64,000 nucleotides of DNA from Roseibium sp. (GTDB lineage: Bacteria; Pseudomonadota; Alphaproteobacteria; Rhizobiales; Stappiaceae), in the NCBI GenBank assembly GCA_017643925.1, contig JAEPML010000002.1:1-64000 (forward strand). Reading direction: 5' to 3'. The notes below the pieces were generated by a model. The model had not been told where the DNA came from, made no database searches, and was given only the letters and a program-made list of their open reading frames with translations. Numbering within the stretch: the stretch's first letter is position 1; the number at the start of each line of letters is the position of its first letter. Made by a program: the position numbers and the translations under genes. This document shows, piece after piece, positions 28,470 through 36,534 of this stretch.

Positions 28470-30305
28470 CTACAGTCCGTAGTACCATGGGGCGATTAAC
28501 GAGAAGGTCAACCATAGAATAAGAGCAAGCGGTGTTCCAGCCCTCACAAAGTCAATAAATCTATAGTGTCCCGGGCCCATAACAATCAGGTTGGTTTGAT
28601 AACCAACCGGGGTCGCGAAAGAGGTGTTGGCGGCTATGATCAGGCAAACGACGAACGCTTCCGGCTCCTGACCGATCTGGTCCGCTAGGTTGATAGCAAT
28701 CGGCGTGAACAGAACCGCCGCAGCGTTGTTCGACAGGAAATTTGTCAGAATCATCACAATGAAGAACAACGCGGACAAGATCACCGGTGGCGAGGCGCCT
28801 GAAAGCAGGTCGACCAGCGCCGTGGCAATGGCCGCCGCGCCTCCCGTTGCCTCGAGCGCAACCGCGCCCGCAAGCGATGCACCGACCAGCATGAAGATCC
28901 TGCTGTCGATGGCGCGCATGGCCTGACGAATATTCAGGCAGCCGGTGGCGATCATGGCGAATGTGCCGGCGACAGCCGCTGAAACGATCGGGACCAGACC
29001 GCTGGCCGCAAGCGCGACAACGCAGGCAAAGATGAGCAATGCCCGCGGCGCGTAGCGGCGGCGGGGAACTTCGGTGGTTGACCAGTCGAGCAGAAGCACA
29101 TCGCGATTACCGCGCAACCGCGCGATTTCCGCTTCGTTGCCGGCAACCAGCAATACGTCACCGGCCTCAAGCCGTATGTCGTTCATCGCCATGCGGGGCA
29201 TGCGGCTGCGGCGCTGGATGCCCATAACCAGGCATCCCGTGTCGTTGTAAAACCCGGATTGCGGCAAGGTCCTTCCCATCAGGCGCGAAGCGGGCGCGAC
29301 GACCACTTCTGCCAGGCTGATCGAGCCCGGTTGGGCCGTTTGCGCTTCCCGGCCGGAAGTGTTGCCTTCGGACTCGGTCTCCATCAGCGGCTGGCGGCGG
29401 GCGAGGGCATTTGCGAGCGCCGCGCGCGTTGCTGCCACGATCACCGTGTCCCCGGGCGAAAGAACCACGTTTTCAAACGGAGGCAAAATGGGTTTCTGGC
29501 CACGTTGCACCAGGCGGACGGTCATGTCCTTCAGCTTCGGGAACATGCCGGAAACTGCCTCGACACCGACGAGCGGGTGATCATAGGTAATTTCGATCTG
29601 GGCAATGAACTGTTTGCCGGAAGTTGCCTGAAACTCCTCGGCCATTGTTTTCCGGTTCTTCATCAAGTGCGGCATGATGAAAAGCACATAGACAGCGCCT
29701 GCGCTTGCGACCATCAGGCCAATCGGCGTGAAGCTGAAGAAGGTCAGTTTGAGATCGGAACTCTGGGCAGCGTAGTTGGCCACGAGAAGGTTTGTCGACG
29801 AGCCTATCAGTGTCGTCATGCCGCCCAGGATCGCGATAAAGGACAGGGGCATGAGAACGCGAGCCGGAGACTGTCCGACAGTCGCGGCAACGGCCGTCAG
29901 AATGGGCAGGAACATCACCACGACGGGGGTGTTGTTCAAGAACGCGCTGAGTGCGGCAACAACGATGAGAATGGGGATTGTGGCGTGCTGCGAGCGGCCT
30001 CTGGTCATCCTGACAATTGTCTTGGCCGGGCCTTCAAGCGCATCTGTCTGGAACAGACCCTGTCCGATGATCAAGAGACAAATCACGGTAATCAGCGCCG
30101 GATTGGCAAATCCGGCCAGAAAGTCACCCGTGGTGACGGGCGTGCCGTCGGGCATGTTCACCGGAATTACGGAGAAGATAACGATGAACGCAGAGACGGA
30201 GCCCAGGGCGACGGTTTCAATCGCATAACGCTCAAGGGCGTAAAGAACGACGGTTGACGCTATGACAACAAAGGTCAGCGCCATCGCGATATCAACTGAG
30301 TGCAT
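28470..30305 (-). CDS. SLC13/DASS-type permease with two RCK-C domains
   Basis: Predicted ion-coupled anion transporter, for example of dicarboxylate, sulfate or silicate-type substrates; the substrate cannot be read from the sequence. 611 residues. Two bundles of membrane helices flank a cytosolic insert of about 200 residues carrying two TrkA-C (RCK-C) domains, recognisable from MTVRLVQRGQKPILP...LSPGDTVIVAA and DIRLEAGDVLLVAGNEAEI. The SNT-like element IGSSTNLLV is in the first half and the second half has FATPVGYQTNLIVMGPG. It diverges from gltS across 266 bases. Confidence 0.88.
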   Translation of the reverse strand: MHSVDIAMALTFVVIASTVVLYALERYAIETVALGSVSAFIVIFSVIPVNMPDGTPVTTGDFLAGFANPALITVICLLIIGQGLFQTDALEGPAKTIVRMTRGRSQHATIPILIVVAALSAFLNNTPVVVMFLPILTAVAATVGQSPARVLMPLSFIAILGGMTTLIGSSTNLLVANYAAQSSDLKLTFFSFTPIGLMVASAGAVYVLFIMPHLMKNRKTMAEEFQATSGKQFIAQIEITYDHPLVGVEAVSGMFPKLKDMTVRLVQRGQKPILPPFENVVLSPGDTVIVAATRAALANALARRQPLMETESEGNTSGREAQTAQPGSISLAEVVVAPASRLMGRTLPQSGFYNDTGCLVMGIQRRSRMPRMAMNDIRLEAGDVLLVAGNEAEIARLRGNRDVLLLDWSTTEVPRRRYAPRALLIFACVVALAASGLVPIVSAAVAGTFAMIATGCLNIRQAMRAIDSRIFMLVGASLAGAVALEATGGAAAIATALVDLLSGASPPVILSALFFIVMILTNFLSNNAAAVLFTPIAINLADQIGQEPEAFVVCLIIAANTSFATPVGYQTNLIVMGPGHYRFIDFVRAGTPLALILWLTFSLIAPWYYGL

Positions 30306-30571
30306 TCACCTGCCCAAAGCCAAAGTGGCCAATCATACGAACGCGCACTTTAAAACAGGCGGTCCTCACAAGGGAAGGGCCGAAGCATCAGAATAGCGTT
30401 GATATCGCCTCGTCCAACGGGTCTAAGTCGTTGCAGTTGAAACTTTATCGACGCCGGACGGGGAGGTCATTCGACCCGTTGGCGCTTACGGGATGGCATT
30501 CCATGAATTGCCGGTTGTGCATGGGACAACTTTAACGCCAAGATGCCCTCGCCAACTGCAGGAGAAATTGA

Positions 30572-31789
30572 ATGAGTCCCGACCCCATCCTGATTGATGC
30601 CTTTGGAGCGTTCACGCTCGGCATCATCGTCTATTTCCTCGGGGCAAAACTGACCAGGAGATTTTCACTCCTCTCAGCCTACAGCATTCCGGAACCGGTC
30701 AGCGGAGGGATCGTGGCCGCTCTGGTGGCACTGCTGGTTGTCGTGGCGACAGGGCGCGTCATCGAATACGACCTTGCGGTCCGTGACCTGTTGCTCGTCT
30801 ATTTCTTCACGACGGTCGGGCTCAACGCACGCGTTTCCGATCTCATGAAAGGCGGCCCAATCCTTGCCGTGCTTCTAGGTTTGACGCTCATTTTCATGCT
30901 TGTGCAGAACTCGGTTGGTGCCTTGGGCGCAATGCTGTTCGGACTGCCGTCGCAAGCAGGCGTGCTCATGGGAACAGCGTCATTGATCGGCGGGCATGGA
31001 ACAGCGATCGCCTGGGGTCCGACCATCGCGTCGGATTACGGTGTTGTCGGGGCTGCGGAACTTGGCATCGCCGCTGCCACCGTCGGTCTCATCCTTGCGA
31101 GCGTCCTGGGAGGACCGATCGCAAAGTACCTGATTTCCAGCAACGGTCTGACCGCCTCGGCAGAAGAGGACGGAAAGCCAGAAGGCGAAACATCGGAAGC
31201 GGCAAAGACGTCCGCGCCCATCACGCATGTTGAAATCATGCGCTGCATCCTGTGGATCCATCTGGCGATCGCGATCGGCTATTCCGTCAATGAAAGCCTG
31301 GAGGCAGCCGGCCTGCGGTTACCCCTCTTTGTGCCCTGCCTGATCTCGGGGATCTTTCTCGCGAACGTGCTTCCCCTGATCTTCAAGAAAGCCAAGGCGC
31401 CGAGCGGTAGCCAGTCGATGGACCTGATCAACGAATTCAGCCTGTCGGTGTTCCTGTCCATGTCGCTCATGAGCATGGAACTCTGGACTCTGGCAGGCAG
31501 CGCGGGCGTCCTCGCGGTCACGATGCTGCTTCAGGCCGCCGCCGCAGCCGTGTTCATCATCTTCGTGGTGTTCCGATTGATGGGCAAAAACTACTTCGCG
31601 GCCGTCCTGTCGGCAGGTTTTGCGGGCTTTGCACTTGGCGCGACCCCGACAGCAATTGCGAATATGAAGGCCGTGACACAGCGATACGGCCCATCGCCGC
31701 TGGCATTCATCGTGCTGCCGCTGATCTCGGCCTTCTTCGTCGATCTGGCAAATGCCTTCATCATCAAGTGGTTTCTTGGGTTCGGCTGA
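30572..31789 (+). CDS. gltS: Sodium/glutamate symporter
   Basis: Inner-membrane Na+-driven glutamate importer of 405 residues with about 10-12 hydrophobic segments. Typical ESS-family sequences are AYSIPEPVSGGIVAALV near residue 36, TVGLNARVSDL, and the pore-loop motif SLIGGHGTAIAWGPT. The GltS motif GATPTAIANM is in the second repeat. An AGGAG ribosome-binding site precedes the ATG. The gene stands alone; the divergent SLC13 gene may share regulation. Confidence 0.93.
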   Translation: MSPDPILIDAFGAFTLGIIVYFLGAKLTRRFSLLSAYSIPEPVSGGIVAALVALLVVVATGRVIEYDLAVRDLLLVYFFTTVGLNARVSDLMKGGPILAVLLGLTLIFMLVQNSVGALGAMLFGLPSQAGVLMGTASLIGGHGTAIAWGPTIASDYGVVGAAELGIAAATVGLILASVLGGPIAKYLISSNGLTASAEEDGKPEGETSEAAKTSAPITHVEIMRCILWIHLAIAIGYSVNESLEAAGLRLPLFVPCLISGIFLANVLPLIFKKAKAPSGSQSMDLINEFSLSVFLSMSLMSMELWTLAGSAGVLAVTMLLQAAAAAVFIIFVVFRLMGKNYFAAVLSAGFAGFALGATPTAIANMKAVTQRYGPSPLAFIVLPLISAFFVDLANAFIIKWFLGFG

Positions 31790-31858
31790 TCGAGGCACCT
31801 CGAAAAATTGCCGAACCCAAATCTTGAGACCAGTGAAACGCCGCGATGCTGGAGGTTT

Positions 31859-32524
31859 TCAGTCAGCTGCCAGATGTCCGGTCTTCACATAGATCAAGGC
31901 ACCTTCCGGCCCGGTGAACGGCGTGTGTTCAGACATGTGCGGTGAGCGTATCCAGGTCCCGGCCGGATAGCTTCCGTGTTCATCGTTGAACACGCCGTCA
32001 AGGACGAGAATTTCCTCTCCACCCCAGTGCCTGTGACCGTTGAACTGCGTGTTCGGTGCCCAGCGCACGAGTGCAACGGATTCGGTGCCGAACTGGTGCA
32101 GCGGAAGAACGGAGAGGCCGGGAACCGTTCCGGGATACCATTGCGCAGCCTCGCTATCGACCACGGTTCTGGCCTGATCTTCAGGGGAAAACTGGTGAAG
32201 TTTGACCAGGATGGTACACCCATCGTCCCCGACCTCAGGCGTGTGCGACGTTCCGACCGGATTGCGAACATAGGTCCCCTTGGAGTAACGCCCGTGCTCA
32301 TCGGCGAAGGTTCCTTCCAGAACGAGAAACTCCTCGCCGCCGTCGTGAGCATGAGCGCTGAAAGACGAATTGGGCGCGTAACGAACGATTGTCGTGGCAC
32401 GAGCCACCTCGTCGCCGATACGGTCCAGCATGCGCCGGTCAACACCCGGCACGGGGGAGGCGCGCCAGGCCTCGTCCTCGGGCCGGACAACTTCCCGGCG
32501 TGAAAAATCTGCACGAAGTTCCAT
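31859..32524 (-). CDS. Double-cupin protein (ChrR-cupin-like)
   Basis: Protein of 221 residues made of two consecutive cupin modules. The first has SFSAHAHDGGEEFLVLEG and the second QFNGHRHWGGEEILVLDG; each holds the HxHxxxxE metal-ligand pattern. The fold matches the C-terminal cupin of ChrR-type anti-sigma factors, but the zinc-binding anti-sigma domain is absent, so it is not an anti-sigma factor by sequence. Its start overlaps the SDR stop by one base (TGATG), so it is the last gene of a coupled three-gene operon. Confidence 0.85.
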   Translation of the reverse strand: MELRADFSRREVVRPEDEAWRASPVPGVDRRMLDRIGDEVARATTIVRYAPNSSFSAHAHDGGEEFLVLEGTFADEHGRYSKGTYVRNPVGTSHTPEVGDDGCTILVKLHQFSPEDQARTVVDSEAAQWYPGTVPGLSVLPLHQFGTESVALVRWAPNTQFNGHRHWGGEEILVLDGVFNDEHGSYPAGTWIRSPHMSEHTPFTGPEGALIYVKTGHLAAD

Positions 32525-33198
32525 CAGAATTTTCCTCCCGAAGGCCGAATATCTATCTCGTGGGTCCAGGCACCTTTCGGCTGCCTGATCAGATTGAGAT
32601 ATTCATGTGCGATGGCACCGGCGGGAATGCAGTCTTTCGCCGGCACTTTGAAAAGCTTTTGTGCGTGACCGCCTTCAATCAATCCATCGATCACGATGTG
32701 GGCGACGTGAATACCGCGCGGTCCGTATTCACGAGCCAGACTTTGCGCAAGGCCGCGCAACGCAAACTTCGCCGATGCGAAAGCTGAGAAGCGGGCACTG
32801 CCGCGTGTTGAAGCGGTCGCTCCGGAGAACAGGATGGTGCCACCGTGCTCAAGCATTGTCGGGATGACGGTTTTGGCGGAAACGAAGGCACCAAGCGCAT
32901 CGGTGCGCCAGACACTTTCAAAATCTTCATGCGAAGTGTCTTCAAAGGCCTCAATCAGAAACCTGTGTGCGTTGTAAATCAGTACAGCAGGCGTCCCGTG
33001 TCTTTGAAGAATGGAAGTCAAAGCACTTTCAGTGTTTTCCGGGTTCGAGAGGTCTGCGGGAACGAAGTCCCTGAAAGAGTCTCCGGGATTCGTTCGGGAA
33101 ATGCCCACCGGCAAATATCCCGCCTGATCAAGCGCATGTGCAATCGCAGGTCCAAGCGCCCCACCGGCACCTGCAACAATCGCCAAGCTTTGTGTCAT
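32524..33198 (-). CDS. SDR-family oxidoreductase with Phe in place of the catalytic Tyr
   Basis: Rossmann-fold protein of 224 residues, short for the family. The cofactor loop VAGAGGALGPAIA is present, and Ser125 (LFSGATAS) and Lys144 are conserved, but the YxxxK motif reads F140-ASAK (codon at 32779-32781). The usual acid-base Tyr is therefore missing. I recall the same Phe in a subgroup of proteobacterial SDRs, so it may be a subgroup trait and not decay. Middle gene of the MAPEG-SDR-cupin operon, with one-base overlaps (TGATG) on both sides. Confidence 0.85.
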   Translation of the reverse strand: MTQSLAIVAGAGGALGPAIAHALDQAGYLPVGISRTNPGDSFRDFVPADLSNPENTESALTSILQRHGTPAVLIYNAHRFLIEAFEDTSHEDFESVWRTDALGAFVSAKTVIPTMLEHGGTILFSGATASTRGSARFSAFASAKFALRGLAQSLAREYGPRGIHVAHIVIDGLIEGGHAQKLFKVPAKDCIPAGAIAHEYLNLIRQPKGAWTHEIDIRPSGGKF

Positions 33199-33602
33199 CA
33201 GTTTCCTCCGATTGCGGCGAACGCAATGAACAGTGTGGCAAAGAAGCCTGCGAGAAACGTCACGGTCCGAGCGACGGGAATGCCGGCAACGAAAACGCAG
33301 TAATGCGCGATCCTGGCTATGACATAGATCTGGACCGCCAGAAGAACAGACCCACCGGTTGCGCCGAGTTGGACGGCCGAAAGGACAACTGCGGCAAAGA
33401 CAGCGAGATTATCAAGGGCATTCAGGTGTGCTCTCTTGGCGCGATCGGCCCAGGCCGGCATCGGAGGGTCGTCAGGGGACGGATTGCCCATGGTGGCAAA
33501 GACACCACGGCGCACGAAACTCTCGAGAATGTAGGGGACCCACATGGCCGCAGTAACGACTGCAATGGCAATCAGCCAGACGAGTTCAGGTGAGTTGGGC
33601 AT
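33198..33602 (-). CDS. MAPEG family membrane protein
   Basis: Predicted four-helix membrane protein of 134 residues of the MAPEG family, which includes glutathione-dependent transferases and peroxidases. The segments are LVWLIAIAVVTAAMWVPYIL, LDNLAVFAAVVLSAV, VLLAVQIYVIARIAHYCVF and TVTFLAGFFATLFIAFAAI. The motif RAKRAHLNALDNLAVF holds the conserved NALEN-like stretch. First gene of the operon, divergent from the LysR regulator with 97 bases between; a role in handling reactive electrophiles or peroxides is inferred from the family and context. Confidence 0.85.
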   Translation of the reverse strand: MPNSPELVWLIAIAVVTAAMWVPYILESFVRRGVFATMGNPSPDDPPMPAWADRAKRAHLNALDNLAVFAAVVLSAVQLGATGGSVLLAVQIYVIARIAHYCVFVAGIPVARTVTFLAGFFATLFIAFAAIGGN

Positions 33603-33678
33603 CTGATTTCCTCTCAGGTTTTGGTTGCCTCATGGCTATCACCTGAGTTAAATTTATAGAAATCGAATAATTTTTTTA

Positions 33679-33701
33679 ATTGATAGGGATATTCTATCAA
33701 T
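33679..33701. promoter_or_regulatory. Palindromic operator over the LysR start codon
   Basis: Perfect 8-base arms, ATTGATAG and CTATCAAT, are separated by 7 bases, and the last two bases are the A and T of the LysR ATG. The inner part has the ATAG-N7-CTAT form used by OxyR-type regulators. It lies in the AT-rich divergent region between the LysR gene and the MAPEG operon, so autoregulation is likely. Confidence 0.6.
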
Positions 33702-34602
33702 GAACAGGCGTCATCTTGCGTTTGTCCTGAGTGTTGCGGAACACAAGGCGTTCCGGGCCGCTGCTGAAGCCTGCAACGTGACGCAGCCGACCCTTTCTGC
33801 CGGCATCAAACAGATCGAAAGTCAGTTTGGCGCGCGTCTGTTTCAGCGCAGCACCCGCTCCGTTTCGCTGACGGAGTTCGGTCGACAGATTCTGCCGGCG
33901 ATCAGGGACGTCGTCGCGTCAGAAGACGCCCTGATGGCTCAGGCCCGGCAGTTGCTGACACCGGATATCGAACTCATCCGCATCGGCGTGTCTCCAATCG
34001 TCGAGGTTTCCCGCCTTGTCGAGGTCTTCGCGCAATTTCAGGAGCAGAACACCGCCATCGAGTTCGTGTTCAAGGAGTGTTTCGTCAACGATCTTCATGA
34101 CCGGCTTTACGCCGAAACGCTCGATCTCGCAGTGTTGCCGAAGACGGCGGTGGACGACAAAGGACTGCAAACGGCACCGATCTACACCGACCCCTGGGTC
34201 TTTCTGCCCAGGGGAGCGGTGGCGGCCGGAATTGACCAGGACGCGCTTCGGCTGGGTGACATTGTCAATCAATCTCTCATCCTGACTTCTGGATATTGCG
34301 GGCTTTCGCAAGCCACGCAATCCATGTTCGAGGCACTTGGTCTTGCCCTGAAGCTCTACCCCGGACGCGCAATCTCCTACTCGGCGATCGAAAACTGGGC
34401 GGATCTCGGCCTTGGAGCGGCATTGCTCCCGGCAAGCAAGGTTTCAAGGTCGCGGCAAGGGCCGTGTTTGCCCGTTTTGGAGCCGGACGGCAGCGCTGCG
34501 ATGCTCGACATTGTCGCTTGCTGGAGCCAGAAACCCGCAAGGTCCCGACACGTTTCCCGGCTCGTCTCGATGCTCGAAAGCACCCATCTCATTTCCATCT
34601 GA
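33700..34602 (+). CDS. LysR family regulator, OxyR-like
   Basis: Transcription regulator of 300 residues. The N-terminal winged helix-turn-helix contains AAEACNVTQPTLSAGIKQIESQFGA-like sequence and the wing RSTRSVSLTEFG. The effector domain has a Cys at position 200 in SGYCGLSQATQ, close to the peroxidatic Cys199 of E. coli OxyR (GHCLRDQ), but no Cys at the second position near 208. It is divergent from the MAPEG-SDR-cupin operon, its probable target, and its start codon lies in a palindrome. Overall similarity to OxyR is judged by eye; a non-redox LysR protein is also possible. Confidence 0.87.
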   Translation: MNRRHLAFVLSVAEHKAFRAAAEACNVTQPTLSAGIKQIESQFGARLFQRSTRSVSLTEFGRQILPAIRDVVASEDALMAQARQLLTPDIELIRIGVSPIVEVSRLVEVFAQFQEQNTAIEFVFKECFVNDLHDRLYAETLDLAVLPKTAVDDKGLQTAPIYTDPWVFLPRGAVAAGIDQDALRLGDIVNQSLILTSGYCGLSQATQSMFEALGLALKLYPGRAISYSAIENWADLGLGAALLPASKVSRSRQGPCLPVLEPDGSAAMLDIVACWSQKPARSRHVSRLVSMLESTHLISI

Positions 34603-34700
34603 CCGAACCGAGCACGACAAGGCCCCGTAAAGGAGATTGGGAACCGGAATTAGAAGATGGTTCGGGGTCGACATGAATACTGGCGAGAACGGAAGAGCCC

Positions 34701-35186
34701 ATGACTTCAGATGACAACGGCAAGAAGCGCGATCCAGGTGAGCTTGGCTATCTGGGCCTTTTTCTCCTGGTCGTTCTATCCGTCGGCATCCTGATAGGCG
34801 TCGGGTCGCCCCCCGGGGACTGGTACGCGGGTCTTTCAAAACCGGCCTTCAATCCTCCAAACTGGGTGTTCGCACCGGTTTGGACTGTTCTTTACGTGCT
34901 GATTGCCATAGCAGGCTGGCGGACCTATCTAGGGGCACCTCGGAGCCGCAGGATGAAAACCTGGTACCTGCAGATGGGGCTGAACTGGGTGTGGTCACCT
35001 GTTTTCTTCGTGCTTCACATGACCTGGGCGGCCTTTTTCGTGATTCTGGTCATGCTGATCGCGATCGTGACCTTCATCTGCCTGAACTGGCGCGTCGACA
35101 AGGTAAATGCCGTCCTGTTTCTGCCCTATGCGCTCTGGGCGGCGTTTGCAGCCACCCTGAATCTTTCGCTGGCGCTTTTGAACTGA
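34701..35186 (+). CDS. tspO: TspO/MBR family protein
   Basis: Membrane tryptophan-rich sensory protein of 161 residues that binds porphyrins and in alphaproteobacteria helps tune tetrapyrrole or stress responses. The five hydrophobic segments and the motif WYAGLSKPAFNPPNWVFAPVW are characteristic, followed by LNWVWSPVFF and LPYALWAAFAATLN. The N-terminus has about 15 extra hydrophilic residues before the first helix. Start ATG at 34701, 98 bases after the LysR gene. It is separated from the next operon by 292 bases that include a candidate ECF promoter. Confidence 0.93.
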   Translation: MTSDDNGKKRDPGELGYLGLFLLVVLSVGILIGVGSPPGDWYAGLSKPAFNPPNWVFAPVWTVLYVLIAIAGWRTYLGAPRSRRMKTWYLQMGLNWVWSPVFFVLHMTWAAFFVILVMLIAIVTFICLNWRVDKVNAVLFLPYALWAAFAATLNLSLALLN

Positions 35187-35406
35187 TGTCCTGACAAGAC
35201 GGAAGCCCAATCAATCCTGACCGGGCCTCAACTGCAGGCAATGCTCGTTGTTCTGGCGAAGCCGTCTCGCGATTCACAGCCTGCGTCAGTTTCGTTTGGC
35301 GTATTCCCTTTGGCTTGCCGACTGAAAGAATCCAGACCGGAAACCAGAAAAGCATTTGCGGGAAAACCAGTTGCTTCCAGGGACTGTCGAAAACAAGCAG
35401 CCAAAT

Positions 35407-35433
35407 GGAATAACTTCGGTGATGTTCCGTTTT
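35407..35433 (+). promoter_or_regulatory. Candidate ECF-type promoter of the NTPase/pseudo-ABC operon
   Basis: GGAATA at 35407-35412, a 15-base spacer, then CGTTTT at 35428-35433. It matches the promoters at the ECF sigma/subtilase locus 4 kb away and lies 45 bases before the operon's first ATG (35479). The -35 context TGGAATAA is identical to that of the sigma-gene promoter. Confidence 0.55.
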
Positions 35434-35478
35434 TCTCTAGGACCACGCAAGAGCGGTCTGACCAGAAAGGAAACGGAC

Positions 35479-36534
35479 ATGGAAAACCTCCCACACGCCC
35501 GCATCACCGCAGCGAAATCATCGTATGCCGTGCGACGCGTCGACCTGCAAGACTGCACATTCTTGTCGTCAGCGGACTACAAACCGCAAGCTGGCGATCT
35601 CGTTCTGGCGCGCGTTACCAGGATCGGCTCGCATGGTCGTATCGAATTGCCCAATGGCCGAAAAGCCATGCTTCATGTTGGCGACGAAATCATCCTGGCC
35701 TATGGCAACAGATATGCCCCCGACCAGTACGAATCTTACGTGCCGGAAAACCTTGAAGCCTGCCATATGGTTGCGGCTGGTGGCATAGCCTCGAAGGCCG
35801 TCTCCTGGCACAACAAGCTTTCAGGACCTACCGAAATAGAACCGGTTGGCGTGCTCTGCCGGTCAAACGGCCATCCGGTCAATTTGAACGCCTACGCGCT
35901 CCCGACCTTGGCCGGTCCTATGCCTTCTGTGGTGCTCGGTGTTTTCGGCACGTCAATGAATTCCGGAAAAACGGCAACCGCCGCAGCGCTCGTAAGAGGC
36001 TTCGCTCTGAGTGGCTATCGCGTCGGGGCCCTCAAGATTACCGGCACTGCCGCGGGAGGGGATCCCTGGTTGATGCGTGATTCCGGAGCAAGTGAAGTCC
36101 TTGATTTTACGGATGCCGGTATGGCGACCACATTTGGCGTGCCACTCGACACGCTGGTTGCCTCGACCCGCAATCTTCTCAGGACACTCAGCAGATCGAA
36201 CTGTGATCTCGCGGTCGTCGAAATTGCAGACGGGCTGTTTCAGGACGAAACAAGGCAGATTGCTGAAAGCAAACTTATTCAATCGGCATTTGATGGCGTG
36301 GTGTTTGCTTCTGGAGATGCGCTGGGCGCGGTTGCCGGAGCAAAACAGCTTTGCGATCTCGGCTACAACGTTCTTGCCATTTCAGGGGCCTTGTTGCGCT
36401 CTCCGCTTGCAGCACGGGAAGCCGCCGAGAACCTCGGCCTACCAGCGTATGACCTTTCGGCGTTTCACGAGGGTGAAAAGGTCTCGCAGATCATGGATAG
36501 CGTGCTTTCGCCTCGGTACGCGGCAACCGGATGA
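35479..36534 (+). CDS. P-loop NTPase, SIMIBI/DUF1611-like, function unknown
   Basis: Soluble protein of 351 residues, no signal peptide. Residues 30-130 look like an all-beta module (AGDLVLARVTRIGSHGRIEL, HVGDEIILAYGNRY). From about residue 150 a P-loop domain follows, with the Walker A motif GTSMNSGKT (residues 157-165), GYRVGALKITGTA and VVEIADGLFQDE as a possible Walker B/acidic region. The fold resembles the dethiobiotin-synthetase/DUF1611 group of SIMIBI NTPases; I do not recognise a specific family. Start chosen at 35479 because AAAGGAAAC precedes it; an open frame runs back to 35356. It overlaps the next gene by 4 bases (ATGA) and has a candidate ECF promoter upstream. Confidence 0.75.
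   Translation: MENLPHARITAAKSSYAVRRVDLQDCTFLSSADYKPQAGDLVLARVTRIGSHGRIELPNGRKAMLHVGDEIILAYGNRYAPDQYESYVPENLEACHMVAAGGIASKAVSWHNKLSGPTEIEPVGVLCRSNGHPVNLNAYALPTLAGPMPSVVLGVFGTSMNSGKTATAAALVRGFALSGYRVGALKITGTAAGGDPWLMRDSGASEVLDFTDAGMATTFGVPLDTLVASTRNLLRTLSRSNCDLAVVEIADGLFQDETRQIAESKLIQSAFDGVVFASGDALGAVAGAKQLCDLGYNVLAISGALLRSPLAAREAAENLGLPAYDLSAFHEGEKVSQIMDSVLSPRYAATG

Noticed and set aside
31791-31802. Terminator between gltS and the cupin gene (CGAGG-CA-CCTCG)
   Set aside because: The loop would be only two bases and no T-run follows on either strand in the needed position.
31859-32524. Double-cupin protein as a ChrR anti-sigma factor
   Set aside because: The N-terminal zinc anti-sigma domain (HxxxCxxC) is missing, and no sigma gene is adjacent.
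34603-34700. EcfG-type general-stress promoter (GGAAC near 34640) before tspO
   Set aside because: No CGTT at 16-17 bases downstream; only the -35-like half is present.
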